Shown: one piece after another, positions 9,587 to 17,900 of the stretch | How the letters are laid out: each line of letters opens with the position of its first letter | Numbering within the stretch: the first letter of the stretch is position 1 | Source of the DNA: Acidobacteriota bacterium | GTDB lineage: Bacteria; Acidobacteriota; Holophagae; Holophagales; Holophagaceae | DNA: 64,000 bases | Direction of reading: 5' to 3' | NCBI GenBank assembly: GCA_016192145.1 | Contig: JACPUT010000008.1 | Span: 62,001 to 126,000 of the forward strand | Position numbers and translations under genes: made by a program | The notes under the pieces: model-generated | Told to the model about the DNA's origin: nothing | Seen by the model: only the letters and a program-made list of their open reading frames with translations | The model's database searches: none

Positions 9587-12586
9587 ATGGCCGGGATCCT
9601 GTGGGTGCTTTTCCTGCTGGTTGGAGGTCCTGTTCCACTTTTCGGCAAGGAGCCACACCCTGATCCACCGGGGATCCCTTTCCTGCGCAGCTTCACTCCG
9701 AAGGATTATCACGCCGCTCCGCAGAACTGTGCCGTGGCGCAAGACCGCCGCGGGGTGATGTACTTCGGGAATTCGGACGGGGTGCTGGAATACGATGGCG
9801 CGCAATGGCGGCTGATCCCCACCACGCGGCGTACCGTGGTGCGTTCCCTGGCTTTGGGGAAGGACGGACGGATCTACGTCGGAGCCCAGGGTGAATTCGG
9901 TGTGCTGGCGCCGGATCCTTCGGGGCGTTTGGCCTTCGTTTCATTGCAGGACCGTGTGCCGGACCGTGATCGTAACTTCACGGAAGTCTGGCGAACCCTC
10001 ACCACGAGCCTGGGAATATTCTTCTCCACCGACGAGCGTTTGTTCCTGTTCGACGGGGCGCAGGTCCGGTCCTGGCGCCCAAGCAAGGCCTTTCATCTCT
10101 CCTTCGTGGTGAATGATCGTCTCTATGTTCAGGAGGTGGGACGGGGGCTGGAAATCCTGGAGGGTGAAATCCTGAAACCCCTGCTGGGAGGGGCGCGGTT
10201 TGATCGGGACCGGATCTTCGTGATGCTGCCCTGGGAGCCCGGCCGAATTCTGATCGGTACGCAACGAGGTGGGTTTCTGGTTTACGACGGGGCGACCTTC
10301 GCCCCCTTTCCCACGGAGGTTGATCGCTTCCTGAAGACCCACCTGCTTTACAACGGGTGCCTCCTGGCGGACGGGACACTTGCCTTGGCTACGACGCGCG
10401 GCGGGGCGGTCCTGCTGGACCGGAAGGGGAAGCTGGTTCGCGTGCTCGACGCAGATGTGGGGCTTCCTTCCGACGGGGTCTACGCCCTCTTTCCGGAAGC
10501 AGGACGCGGCCTATGGATGGCGCTCGCCCGCGGGATCTGCCGCGCCGAACTTCCTGCGCGGATGACGCAGTTCGACGCCCGCACCGGCCTTCGGGGTGCG
10601 GTCTATTCGCTCTGCCGTCATGAGGGCGTTCTGTACGCCGGAACCGGCACCGGCGTGTCCCGCCTGGGACCTTCGGGGTTCCGCCCCTTGGCCGGGATCG
10701 AGGGGCAGAGTTGGAATCTGCTTTCCACCGAGGATTCCTTGCTGGTCGCGAACAACCGGGGTGTCTACGAAGTCCATGGGGACCAGGTCCGTTTGGTGCG
10801 CCCCTGCGCCACCAATGCGCTCTCCTTGTGCCGGTCCCACGGGAACCCCGCGCAGGTCTATGTGGGCCTCTTGGACGGCCTGGCCGTCCTGCGGCAAGGC
10901 CGGGATGGTCATTGGCTCGACGGGGGCAAGGTTCCGGGCATTGGGGAACAGGTTTTCAGCCTCGCCGAAGCCGCGGATGGAAGCCTTTGGGCGGGCACCT
11001 TGGTCCAAGGAGTGCTTCGAATGGCGTTTCCGAAGGATCAGCCCACAGGCCCTCCGGTGGTCGAGCGCTTCGGGATCGCTCAGGCCCTGCCATCGATGAA
11101 TCACAACCTGGTCTATTCGGTGGGCGGCGATCTGCGGCTCGCCACCCATGCGGGCGTCTACCGTTACGATTCGCAGGCGAGGCGTTTCGAGGCCGACCCC
11201 CGCTTCGCCCGCATGTTCCCGGAAGGGCCGCGGTGGCTGAGCGTGCTCCGGGAAGGCAGGGATGGCCGCCTTTGGATGAATCCCGTGAACGAGCTCCAGG
11301 GACTTCGTGAGACAGGATTCGCGCTTCCTGAACCGGCGGGTTCCTTTCGTTGGGAACCCGTGCGATTTCCCTCCATGGCGGACTCGCCCATCGAAGCGAT
11401 CCTTCCGGAGAAGGACGGCGTGGTATGGCTCGGCGGACCGGAGGGGTTGTTGCGCTTGGATCCATCCGTCCCTGGCCCAGGGGGTGGGAGCTTCAAGGCC
11501 TTGATCAGGTCCATTACGGTGAATGGCGACCGGGTATTGCACGGAGGGGCGTTGGAGGCGGACCCCAAGTCCCAAATTTTGAGCCGATCCGAGAACGCCT
11601 TGCGCTTCGGATATTCCGCACCCTTTTTCGTGCAGGAATCCACAACCCGTTTCCGGTCTCTGTTGGAGGGGCTGGATCGACAATGGTCAACCTGGTCCGG
11701 GGACACCCGGCGCGAATACACCAATCTTCCACCGGGAAGCTACCGGTTCCGGGTTCAGGCGCAGAACGTCTACGGGCAGGTGAGCGAGGAGGACGTTTTC
11801 GCCTTCCGCATCCCGCGGCCCTGGTGGATGACGTGGTGGGCGCGCGGCCTCGGAGCACTGGCCATGGGGATTCCGGTCACGGGGCTCGCCTGGTGGGCTG
11901 TGTTCCGCTTCCGCCTGTGGCGCCTGACGACCGTCAACGCCGTGCTGCGGGAGCGCAATCGCATCGCCCGCGATATCCACGATGGGCTCGGCCACGGGCT
12001 CACGAGCATCGTCTTCCTTCTGCGATCCATGAAGCCGGAACAAGCTACGTCGGAATCGCCGAGCCATCAGGCACTGGAGGTGGCGGAGCGTACGCTGCTG
12101 GATGCCCGCGAGACCGCCCAGGCGTTATGGCCGAAGGCGCTCCGGGGAGGCCTGCAGGAAGCCCTCGTCGGCATGTGCAAAGGACTGGGACCGAGTGGTG
12201 TCGGGAGGGCATCCTTCCTGGGAGAACCTCGCCCCGTTCCCTTGGAAATGGAACGACAACTTTTCCGCATCGCCGAGGAGGCCACCTCGAACGCGCTGCG
12301 CCACGGCAAGGCGACCCGGATCGAGATCCGGCTGGTTTGGAAGGCGGATGCCGTCCAACTGGAAGTCCAGGACGATGGGAAGGGTTTCATCGGTGAAACA
12401 GCAGAAGGCATGGGCCTTCGGAGCATGCGCGATCGGACCTCCAGTCTGGGTGGGCACCTGACGGTGGTTTCAAAACCGGGCGAGGGAACGCTCGTCCAGG
12501 CTGTCGTTCCCATTCCATGGCTTTGGCGCCTCCGGCAAGGCCTTGACCTCCTTCGCCGCTTGGTCAGGACCCCGGGCCGCGAGTAG
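9587..12586 (+). CDS. Beta-propeller sensor histidine kinase (Reg_prop, Y_Y_Y, HisKA_3, HATPase)
   Basis: About 999 residues from the chosen ATG at 9587, which is followed at once by a signal sequence (GILWVLFLLVGG) and preceded by AAGGGA. A GTG at 9485 would add 34 charged residues in front of the signal. The periplasmic part is a two-component regulator propeller with repeated short blades such as WMALARG and LWAGTLVQG, then a Y_Y_Y domain ending in LPPGSYRFRVQAQN. One membrane span lies near 745-773. The cytoplasmic HisKA_3 box has the phospho-His at about 798 (RDIHDGLGHGL), followed by an HATPase with N-box near 895 and DDGKGF near 929. Unlike Bacteroides hybrid systems, no receiver is fused; the regulator is the divergent gene at 8815-9432. 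The family commonly senses glycans or their breakdown products. Confidence 0.9.
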   Translation: MAGILWVLFLLVGGPVPLFGKEPHPDPPGIPFLRSFTPKDYHAAPQNCAVAQDRRGVMYFGNSDGVLEYDGAQWRLIPTTRRTVVRSLALGKDGRIYVGAQGEFGVLAPDPSGRLAFVSLQDRVPDRDRNFTEVWRTLTTSLGIFFSTDERLFLFDGAQVRSWRPSKAFHLSFVVNDRLYVQEVGRGLEILEGEILKPLLGGARFDRDRIFVMLPWEPGRILIGTQRGGFLVYDGATFAPFPTEVDRFLKTHLLYNGCLLADGTLALATTRGGAVLLDRKGKLVRVLDADVGLPSDGVYALFPEAGRGLWMALARGICRAELPARMTQFDARTGLRGAVYSLCRHEGVLYAGTGTGVSRLGPSGFRPLAGIEGQSWNLLSTEDSLLVANNRGVYEVHGDQVRLVRPCATNALSLCRSHGNPAQVYVGLLDGLAVLRQGRDGHWLDGGKVPGIGEQVFSLAEAADGSLWAGTLVQGVLRMAFPKDQPTGPPVVERFGIAQALPSMNHNLVYSVGGDLRLATHAGVYRYDSQARRFEADPRFARMFPEGPRWLSVLREGRDGRLWMNPVNELQGLRETGFALPEPAGSFRWEPVRFPSMADSPIEAILPEKDGVVWLGGPEGLLRLDPSVPGPGGGSFKALIRSITVNGDRVLHGGALEADPKSQILSRSENALRFGYSAPFFVQESTTRFRSLLEGLDRQWSTWSGDTRREYTNLPPGSYRFRVQAQNVYGQVSEEDVFAFRIPRPWWMTWWARGLGALAMGIPVTGLAWWAVFRFRLWRLTTVNAVLRERNRIARDIHDGLGHGLTSIVFLLRSMKPEQATSESPSHQALEVAERTLLDARETAQALWPKALRGGLQEALVGMCKGLGPSGVGRASFLGEPRPVPLEMERQLFRIAEEATSNALRHGKATRIEIRLVWKADAVQLEVQDDGKGFIGETAEGMGLRSMRDRTSSLGGHLTVVSKPGEGTLVQAVVPIPWLWRLRQGLDLLRRLVRTPGRE

Positions 12587-12594
12587 GACAGCTT

Positions 12595-12605
12595 TTAAAG
12601 CAGGC
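12595..12605 (+). repeat. 11-base direct repeat, left copy
   Basis: TTAAAGCAGGC occurs here, 9 bases after the sensor kinase stop, and again at 14971-14981. The two copies bracket the DUF2924/recombinase/HTH cassette and nothing else. They could be the remains of a recombination core or target duplication; with only 11 bases chance is not excluded. Confidence 0.35.
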
Positions 12606-12678
12606 AAGAAAGGGCTTGAACCAAGTCCCCCGCAGAGCGTCCATGGACCACCCCAGGCGGGGATTTCGGAGGTGGTTG

Positions 12679-13218
12679 ATGGCGCAACGAGAGAAGGGCG
12701 AAGCTTTGGCCACGGAGGCGCGGGCGATGCGGGCGACGGTGGCGGCGCTGGCGGAATTGGAGGAGATGGGCCTGGCGGCCCTGCGGGAGCGTTACCGCGA
12801 GCTGTATGGGGAGGAGGCGCGTTCCAAGAACCTGCCCTACTTGCGGAAGAAGCTCGCGTTCCGCATCCAGGAGCGGGCTGAAGGTGGCCTGTCGCCCCGG
12901 GCGCGGGCGCGCCTCGTGGAGATCGGGCCCGCGGAACTGCCCGTGAAGGTCGCCCCCAAGCGCACCGTTCCTGCCCCTCGCCCTGTTGAGGCGAGGGTTC
13001 CCGCCAAGGATCGGGATGCGCGGCTGCCGGAGGCGGGAACGGTGCTGGTGCGGGAGCACAACGGCCTGGCCCACGAGGTGGAGGTGCGGGCGGAAAGCTT
13101 TCGCTACCGGGGCAAGGACTACCGCAGCTTGTCGGCCATCGCGAAGGAGATCACGGGCACGGCGTGGAACGGCTTTCTTTTCTTTGGCCTGACGGAACGG
13201 GGTTCCCATGGCCGCTGA
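12679..13218 (+). CDS. DUF2924 domain protein of a recombinase cassette
   Basis: A 179-residue protein from ATG 12679, chosen because GGAGG lies 6-7 bases upstream; an earlier ATG is less well served. The N-terminal half is helical and charged (LEEMGLAALRERYRELYG). The C-terminal half has the DUF2924 core: GTVLVREHNG, then YRGKDYRSLSAIAKEITGT and WNGFLFFGL. DUF2924 genes usually sit directly before serine recombinase genes in mobile or phage-derived segments; their biochemical role is not established, though the C-terminal motif resembles small DNA-binding modules. Its end overlaps the recombinase start by 11 bases, so the two are translated together. Confidence 0.85.
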   Translation: MAQREKGEALATEARAMRATVAALAELEEMGLAALRERYRELYGEEARSKNLPYLRKKLAFRIQERAEGGLSPRARARLVEIGPAELPVKVAPKRTVPAPRPVEARVPAKDRDARLPEAGTVLVREHNGLAHEVEVRAESFRYRGKDYRSLSAIAKEITGTAWNGFLFFGLTERGSHGR

Positions 13219-14509
13219 TGCCAAAGCCGCACCTCGCCTCCGTTGTGCCATCTACACGCGCAAGTCCACCTCCGCGGGATTGGAGAAGGATTTCAACTCT
13301 CTGGATGCCCAGCGGGAGGCCTGCGAGGCCTTCATCCGCAGCCGAGCTCTGGAGGGCTGGGAAGCGCTGGCGGAGGAGTTCTCCGACGGCGGCTTCACGG
13401 GCGCCAACACGGACCGTCCTGGGTTCCAGAAGCTGCTGGACCACGTGCGCCGACGCGCGGTGGACGTGGTGGTGGTCTACAAGGTGGACCGCCTGTCGCG
13501 CTCCCTGGTGGACTTCGCCCAGGTGATGGCGCACTTCAATCAGCACGGGGTCGCGTTCGTGAGCGTGACCCAGAACTTTTCCACGACGGATCCGGTGGGG
13601 CGGCTGACCCTGAACATGCTCATGAGCTTCGCGGAGTTCGAGCGGGAGATGATCACCGAACGCATCCGCGACAAGGTGCTAGCCCAGCGGCGCAAGGGCA
13701 AGTGGACGGGGGGCCACGCGCCCCTCGGGTACCTGGGAAAGGACCATCGGCTGCAGGTGGCGGAGGAGGAGGCTTCCTGGGTTCGGCAGGTATTCGCCTG
13801 GTACCTGGAGGGGCTGAGCGCCGTGTCCATCGCAGAACGGCTGAACGATGCGGGCGTGCCGTTGAAGAGTTCTTCGAAGCCTCGCCCCCGGCCGTGGACG
13901 AAGGACCTGGTGCTGCGGATCCTCCGCAATCGGCTCTACGTGGGGGAACTGCATTGCCGGGGGGAGTTCGTGGTGGCGGAGCACCCGGCCTTGGTCGAGT
14001 CGGAGGTCTTCGAGGCCGTCCAGCGGAAGCTGGAACCCAAGCGGCGGCGGGGCGAGGTGATCTCACTCAACCCCAGCTATCTGGTACGGGGAACGCTGGT
14101 CTGTGGCGCCTGCGGCGGCCGGATGACCAGCGCCTCCACCCACCGAGGAGAGCGCATCCACCGCTACTACCGCTGCAGCACGCGGGATAAGCGGGGAAAA
14201 AAGGCCTGCCCCACCACCCAGCTCCCGGCGGAGGCGCTGGAGCGGTTCGTGGTGGAGCACCTGCGGGCGGTGTTGACGGCCCCGGAGCAACGGGAACAGG
14301 CGAACCGCTGGATTCGGCGCGCCTTTCCGGAATTGCCGAAGACCCTCTCGGGTTTCGATGAACTGTGGAAGGCGCTGGATCTTCGCCATCGGCAGAGCCT
14401 GGTGCGACTGGTAGTGGAGGAGGTGCGGGTGGAGGAGCGGCGTGGCGCCTTGGCCATTCGCCTGCGGGATCTGCAGGCCCTGATGGACGGGCCGGAGGGG
14501 CGGCCATGA
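13208..14509 (+). CDS. Serine recombinase (resolvase, recombinase and zinc-ribbon domains)
   Basis: A 433-residue site-specific recombinase. The resolvase catalytic domain (residues 12-160) has the nucleophile Ser20 in YTRKST and the conserved Arg region VYKVDRLSRS. The recombinase domain (about 175-270) begins with APLGYL. The zinc ribbon (about 295-345) has the pair CGAC with a later Cys in YYRCST and another in KKACP. The N-terminal catalytic machinery looks complete. Related recombinases in DUF2924 cassettes carry, as I recall them, a C-terminal helix-turn-helix region that here is a separate overlapping gene (14506-14898). It starts inside the DUF2924 gene and overlaps the next gene by ATGA, giving a tightly coupled three-gene unit. 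Confidence 0.92.
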   Translation: MAADAKAAPRLRCAIYTRKSTSAGLEKDFNSLDAQREACEAFIRSRALEGWEALAEEFSDGGFTGANTDRPGFQKLLDHVRRRAVDVVVVYKVDRLSRSLVDFAQVMAHFNQHGVAFVSVTQNFSTTDPVGRLTLNMLMSFAEFEREMITERIRDKVLAQRRKGKWTGGHAPLGYLGKDHRLQVAEEEASWVRQVFAWYLEGLSAVSIAERLNDAGVPLKSSSKPRPRPWTKDLVLRILRNRLYVGELHCRGEFVVAEHPALVESEVFEAVQRKLEPKRRRGEVISLNPSYLVRGTLVCGACGGRMTSASTHRGERIHRYYRCSTRDKRGKKACPTTQLPAEALERFVVEHLRAVLTAPEQREQANRWIRRAFPELPKTLSGFDELWKALDLRHRQSLVRLVVEEVRVEERRGALAIRLRDLQALMDGPEGRP

Positions 14510-14898
14510 CGGAGATCGAGATCCCTCTCTTCCGCGTGCGCAAGGGATCCAAGGTGGGGTTCCAGGTCCAGGCGCAGGCACCGCCTCCGGTATCTTCGGC
14601 GGAGGGAGCCCTGTCTCCCGCCGCCCGGAGCCTGGCCCTGGGCCACCGCTGCGTGAAGGCGGTGGAGGCTGGGGAAGCTCAGGACTTCACCGATCTGGCC
14701 CGGAGTCTGGGCATCAGCCAGGCCCGGGTCTCGCAGCTCGTGGCCCTCACCTTCCTCGCCCCCGATATCCAGGAGGATCTCCTACAAGTCGCGCCGGGCA
14801 CGGAACGGCTGACGATCCATCACCTGCTGCTGGTGGCGCGGCGGTCGAACTGGAAGGAGCAGCGTGGGTTTTGGGCGGGGCTGCGCGGGGACAGGTAG
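14506..14898 (+). CDS. Helix-turn-helix protein resembling the detached C-terminus of the serine recombinase
   Basis: A 130-residue protein whose ATG overlaps the recombinase stop (ATGA at 14506-14509). Residues 62-95 form a ParB/phage-type helix-turn-helix (DLARSLGISQARVSQLVALT) followed by FLAPDIQEDLL and, near the end, NWKEQRGFW. This arrangement of HTH, FLAPDI and WKEQR matches what I remember as the C-terminal part of longer DUF2924-associated recombinases, and the opening residues (EIEIPLFRVRKG) would continue that linker. I therefore read it as a naturally split recombinase subunit in the -1 frame. An independent small regulator of the cassette is the alternative. No slippery run is seen at the junction. 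Confidence 0.75.
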   Translation: MTEIEIPLFRVRKGSKVGFQVQAQAPPPVSSAEGALSPAARSLALGHRCVKAVEAGEAQDFTDLARSLGISQARVSQLVALTFLAPDIQEDLLQVAPGTERLTIHHLLLVARRSNWKEQRGFWAGLRGDR

Positions 14899-14925
14899 GT
14901 CCATTGGCTGATCCAAACTTGAATC

Positions 14926-14944
14926 GGGTTTCCAGCGGAAACCC
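14926..14944. terminator. Possible bidirectional terminator hairpin
   Basis: GGGTTTCC (14926-14933) pairs perfectly with GGAAACCC (14937-14944) across a 3-base loop. It lies between the convergent ends of the recombinase cassette and the helicase gene. There is no T tract on either side, so termination is an inference from position. Confidence 0.4.
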
Positions 14945-14970
14945 TAGGACATTCTTGAGTCAAGCGGCGG

Positions 14971-14981
14971 TTAAAGCAGGC
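14971..14981 (+). repeat. 11-base direct repeat, right copy
   Basis: Second copy of TTAAAGCAGGC (first at 12595-12605). Its first three bases are the helicase stop codon (TAA on the - strand), so the last codons of the helicase could derive from the integrated site. See the left copy. Confidence 0.35.
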
Positions 14982-17900
14982 CCTTGCTCTGCCGGAGCTG
15001 TTCGCCATGCCTGAGGGCTTCCTCGAGTCTTGCGCGGCTCGCCCCGCTCAACCGGCCGAGACCGAGGCTTCGGGCGACGGTGATGAGGGCGTCAGCTTTT
15101 GGAAGCCCAGCCTCTAGATGCACGCTGCACAGGGAAGCCAGTTCCGGCATCGAGATCTCGTTGATGTTTCGATTCAAAGCGGCCGGGGCAAGCCTGGGGG
15201 GTACGAAACCGTCCATGCTGAGATCCTTGGACCAATAGAACCGGCCAACTTCCTCCCTGGTGGTCCTGCACCCGTGCGAGGCGAGCGCTTCCACTCTCGC
15301 CTGGATTTTGGCGCCTGTGCGCAACCAGCCATGCTTGCGTGCGATCAAGCGCGCAAGCCGTTCCTCATGGATGGGGCCCTCCTGTTGGACCAGGTCGGAG
15401 ATCATTCGAGAGAGCCTGTGGTCGTAGGTTGGGTCGAAGAAGCGGTCGGGATCGGCGGATGGGTCGAGGGCAAGAACATCCGGCCAGGGGGAGTCTGGCC
15501 CTTGGCTCGCACCTGGTTGGGCTAGGTCGCTTCGATTGGCGTAGATTCCCTGCTCTAGGGTTTCCGGGGCCAGGGGGAGCGATGTCTCCGCTCCCGGAGC
15601 GTCGTACGACTCCTCCAAGGCCGGTTCTTCGCGGTTCTTCCGCTTTGTCTGGCTATCCTCCAGGAGACCCTTCAGGCGAAGGTTCAAGGCTTCCAGCGTC
15701 GTCTCCGGGTCAATCCACCAGTCCGTAGACCATACCCGGAGGATCTCCCAACCGAGCCCGCGCAGGACGCTCTCACGAAGCTTGTCGCGATCGCGGGCAG
15801 TCGCGGAGCGGTGGTAGGTGGCGCCGTCGCATTCAATGCCCGCAAGGAAGGTCCCCGGAGCGTCGGGATGGACCACGCCAAGATCGATCCGGTAGGCGGA
15901 GACCCCAACCTGAGTGTGAATGGCCCACCCCTTGCGCTCCAAGGCCTTGGCCACGGATTCCTCAAAGGGGCTGTCGTAGCCCTCGCGCCCAAGTCGGCTC
16001 TCCTCAGCCAATGCCCTGGGCCCCCGTTCGGCGAAATCCAGGAAGTATTTCAGGTCGCGAACGCCGATCGCCTGAGTCCGGGACAAGTTGATCTGGTCGG
16101 CCCGGAGACTGGAAAAGACTCGGAGTTCTTGACGTGCGCGGGTGATCGCCACATTCAGGCGACGCTCGCCCCCGGCCCGGTTCATGGGGCCAAAGTTCAT
16201 GGAGATTGCCCCGGAGACGTCCGGCCCGTAGGTCATGGAGAAGTAGATGATGTCCCGCTCGTCACCCTGGACGCTTTCGAGATTCTTCACAAACACGGGT
16301 TCCAGCTCGGAGTCGGCAAAGTAGGGCTCGATCCATGGATGGTTACGGCGTTCCTCGTCCAGCAAATTCTCGATTAGGCTCTGTTGCTCGGCGTTGAAGG
16401 TCACGATGCCGACCGTGAATTTCGATCGGGTCTTCAACTGCTTAACCACATCGGCAACCACGGCCCGGGCTTCCATTTGGTTGATGCGTGCCCCGCCCTT
16501 CTCATAGACGCCTTGTATCGGGTTGTAGTTCACCGCCTTATCCCGGGTTACCGGGGAGGGGAAAGTCACCAGGCGACCACCGTAGTAATGGTGATTGGAG
16601 AAGGTGATGAGGCTCTCGTGCCGGCTGCGGTAATGCCAGTTCAGGTCGAGGGTCGGGAGATTGGCCCCCATGCATTCGTCGAGGATGCTCTCCAGGTCGT
16701 CCTCGACGTCCTCATCGTCGTTGTCGACGTCAGCCCGGTTGAAGAAATTCGTAGGCGGCAACTGTTTGGGGTCCCCCACCATCACCACTTGCTTGCCCCG
16801 GGCGATGGCGCCGATGGCGTCCCAAACGGGGATCTGGGACGCCTCGTCGAACACCACCAGGTCGAAGGCGTTCGAGCCGGCAGCCAAGTACTGAGCGATG
16901 GAGATCGGGCTCATCAGGAGGCAGGGTGCCAACTGGGTCAAGGCATCATGGGCCCGTTCCATCAGAGTCCGTACTGGCAGGTGGCGCTTCTTCTTGCTCA
17001 TCTCGTGGCGCAATTCGCCCCACCCAGAGTTCTTGGGGATCTGGTCGGGATGCGGAATACCGGAGCAGAGATTGGCACGGACCCAAGCGCGGGTCAGTTG
17101 GGTGAACTTGTCATCGAGCGTCCGGAAATCGCTGATGCGCTTCTCGTGCTCGGCCGAGACGAAGCTCCGAATGACATCCTCCTGGTCCACCACGGCGTTG
17201 ACCCACCAGCGGCAGTAATTCGTTTCGAAAATATCCCGAACCTTGGCGGACTCGATTCGCCCCTGTTCGACCGCCTCGGCCAACGACGCCAATCCCGCGT
17301 CCCTTGCCTGCTGCAGGGCGCTTTGCCATCCACACCAAGCACGTAGCCGGTGCTCGTGATCCATGATCGACCGGCAGCGGGAGGCCAGGTGGGTAGTGGA
17401 TTCCTTGAAGAGGGACTCCCTCACGGGATCGCCGATTCGTCCAGCGGCTACCAACGCCTCCAAGGCGGGGTGGAGGGGTGCCAAGGTGGCCTGATATTCG
17501 CGACCTTTAGTCCACGTCTCACCGGTGGGGGCGAGCAGGTGGTTGCCTAGGTGGAGCAAATGGTCCAGGGACTTCAACAGGATGGGAGCCACTTCCGAAT
17601 CGTTGGCGAGGCTGCCGAGGGCCCTTTGGATGTTGCCGATGAATGCGATGGCCCGCCGACCTTCCGCGAGGTCGGTCTTTAGGCCTTTCCAGAGGCCATG
17701 GGTGCCTTCCTCGAGATCTGCGTGCTCGGCGATCTGGCTCTCGATCTGCATCCGTTCCTGGAGCAGCCGGTAATCGTTACCCAATGCCTCTCCGCATTCC
17801 TTCCGACTTACCAGGGTGTGGTCCCCTGTGACCGGGCCAGACCCGCGGATGCTTTGAATCGCGGCCTGGAACTTCAGAGCGGCGTCAAGCCGATCCGGAT

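Noticed and set aside
14365-14505. Upstream extension of the HTH protein
   Set aside because: This part is a Gly/Ala shadow of the recombinase; the ATGA start at 14506 is better.
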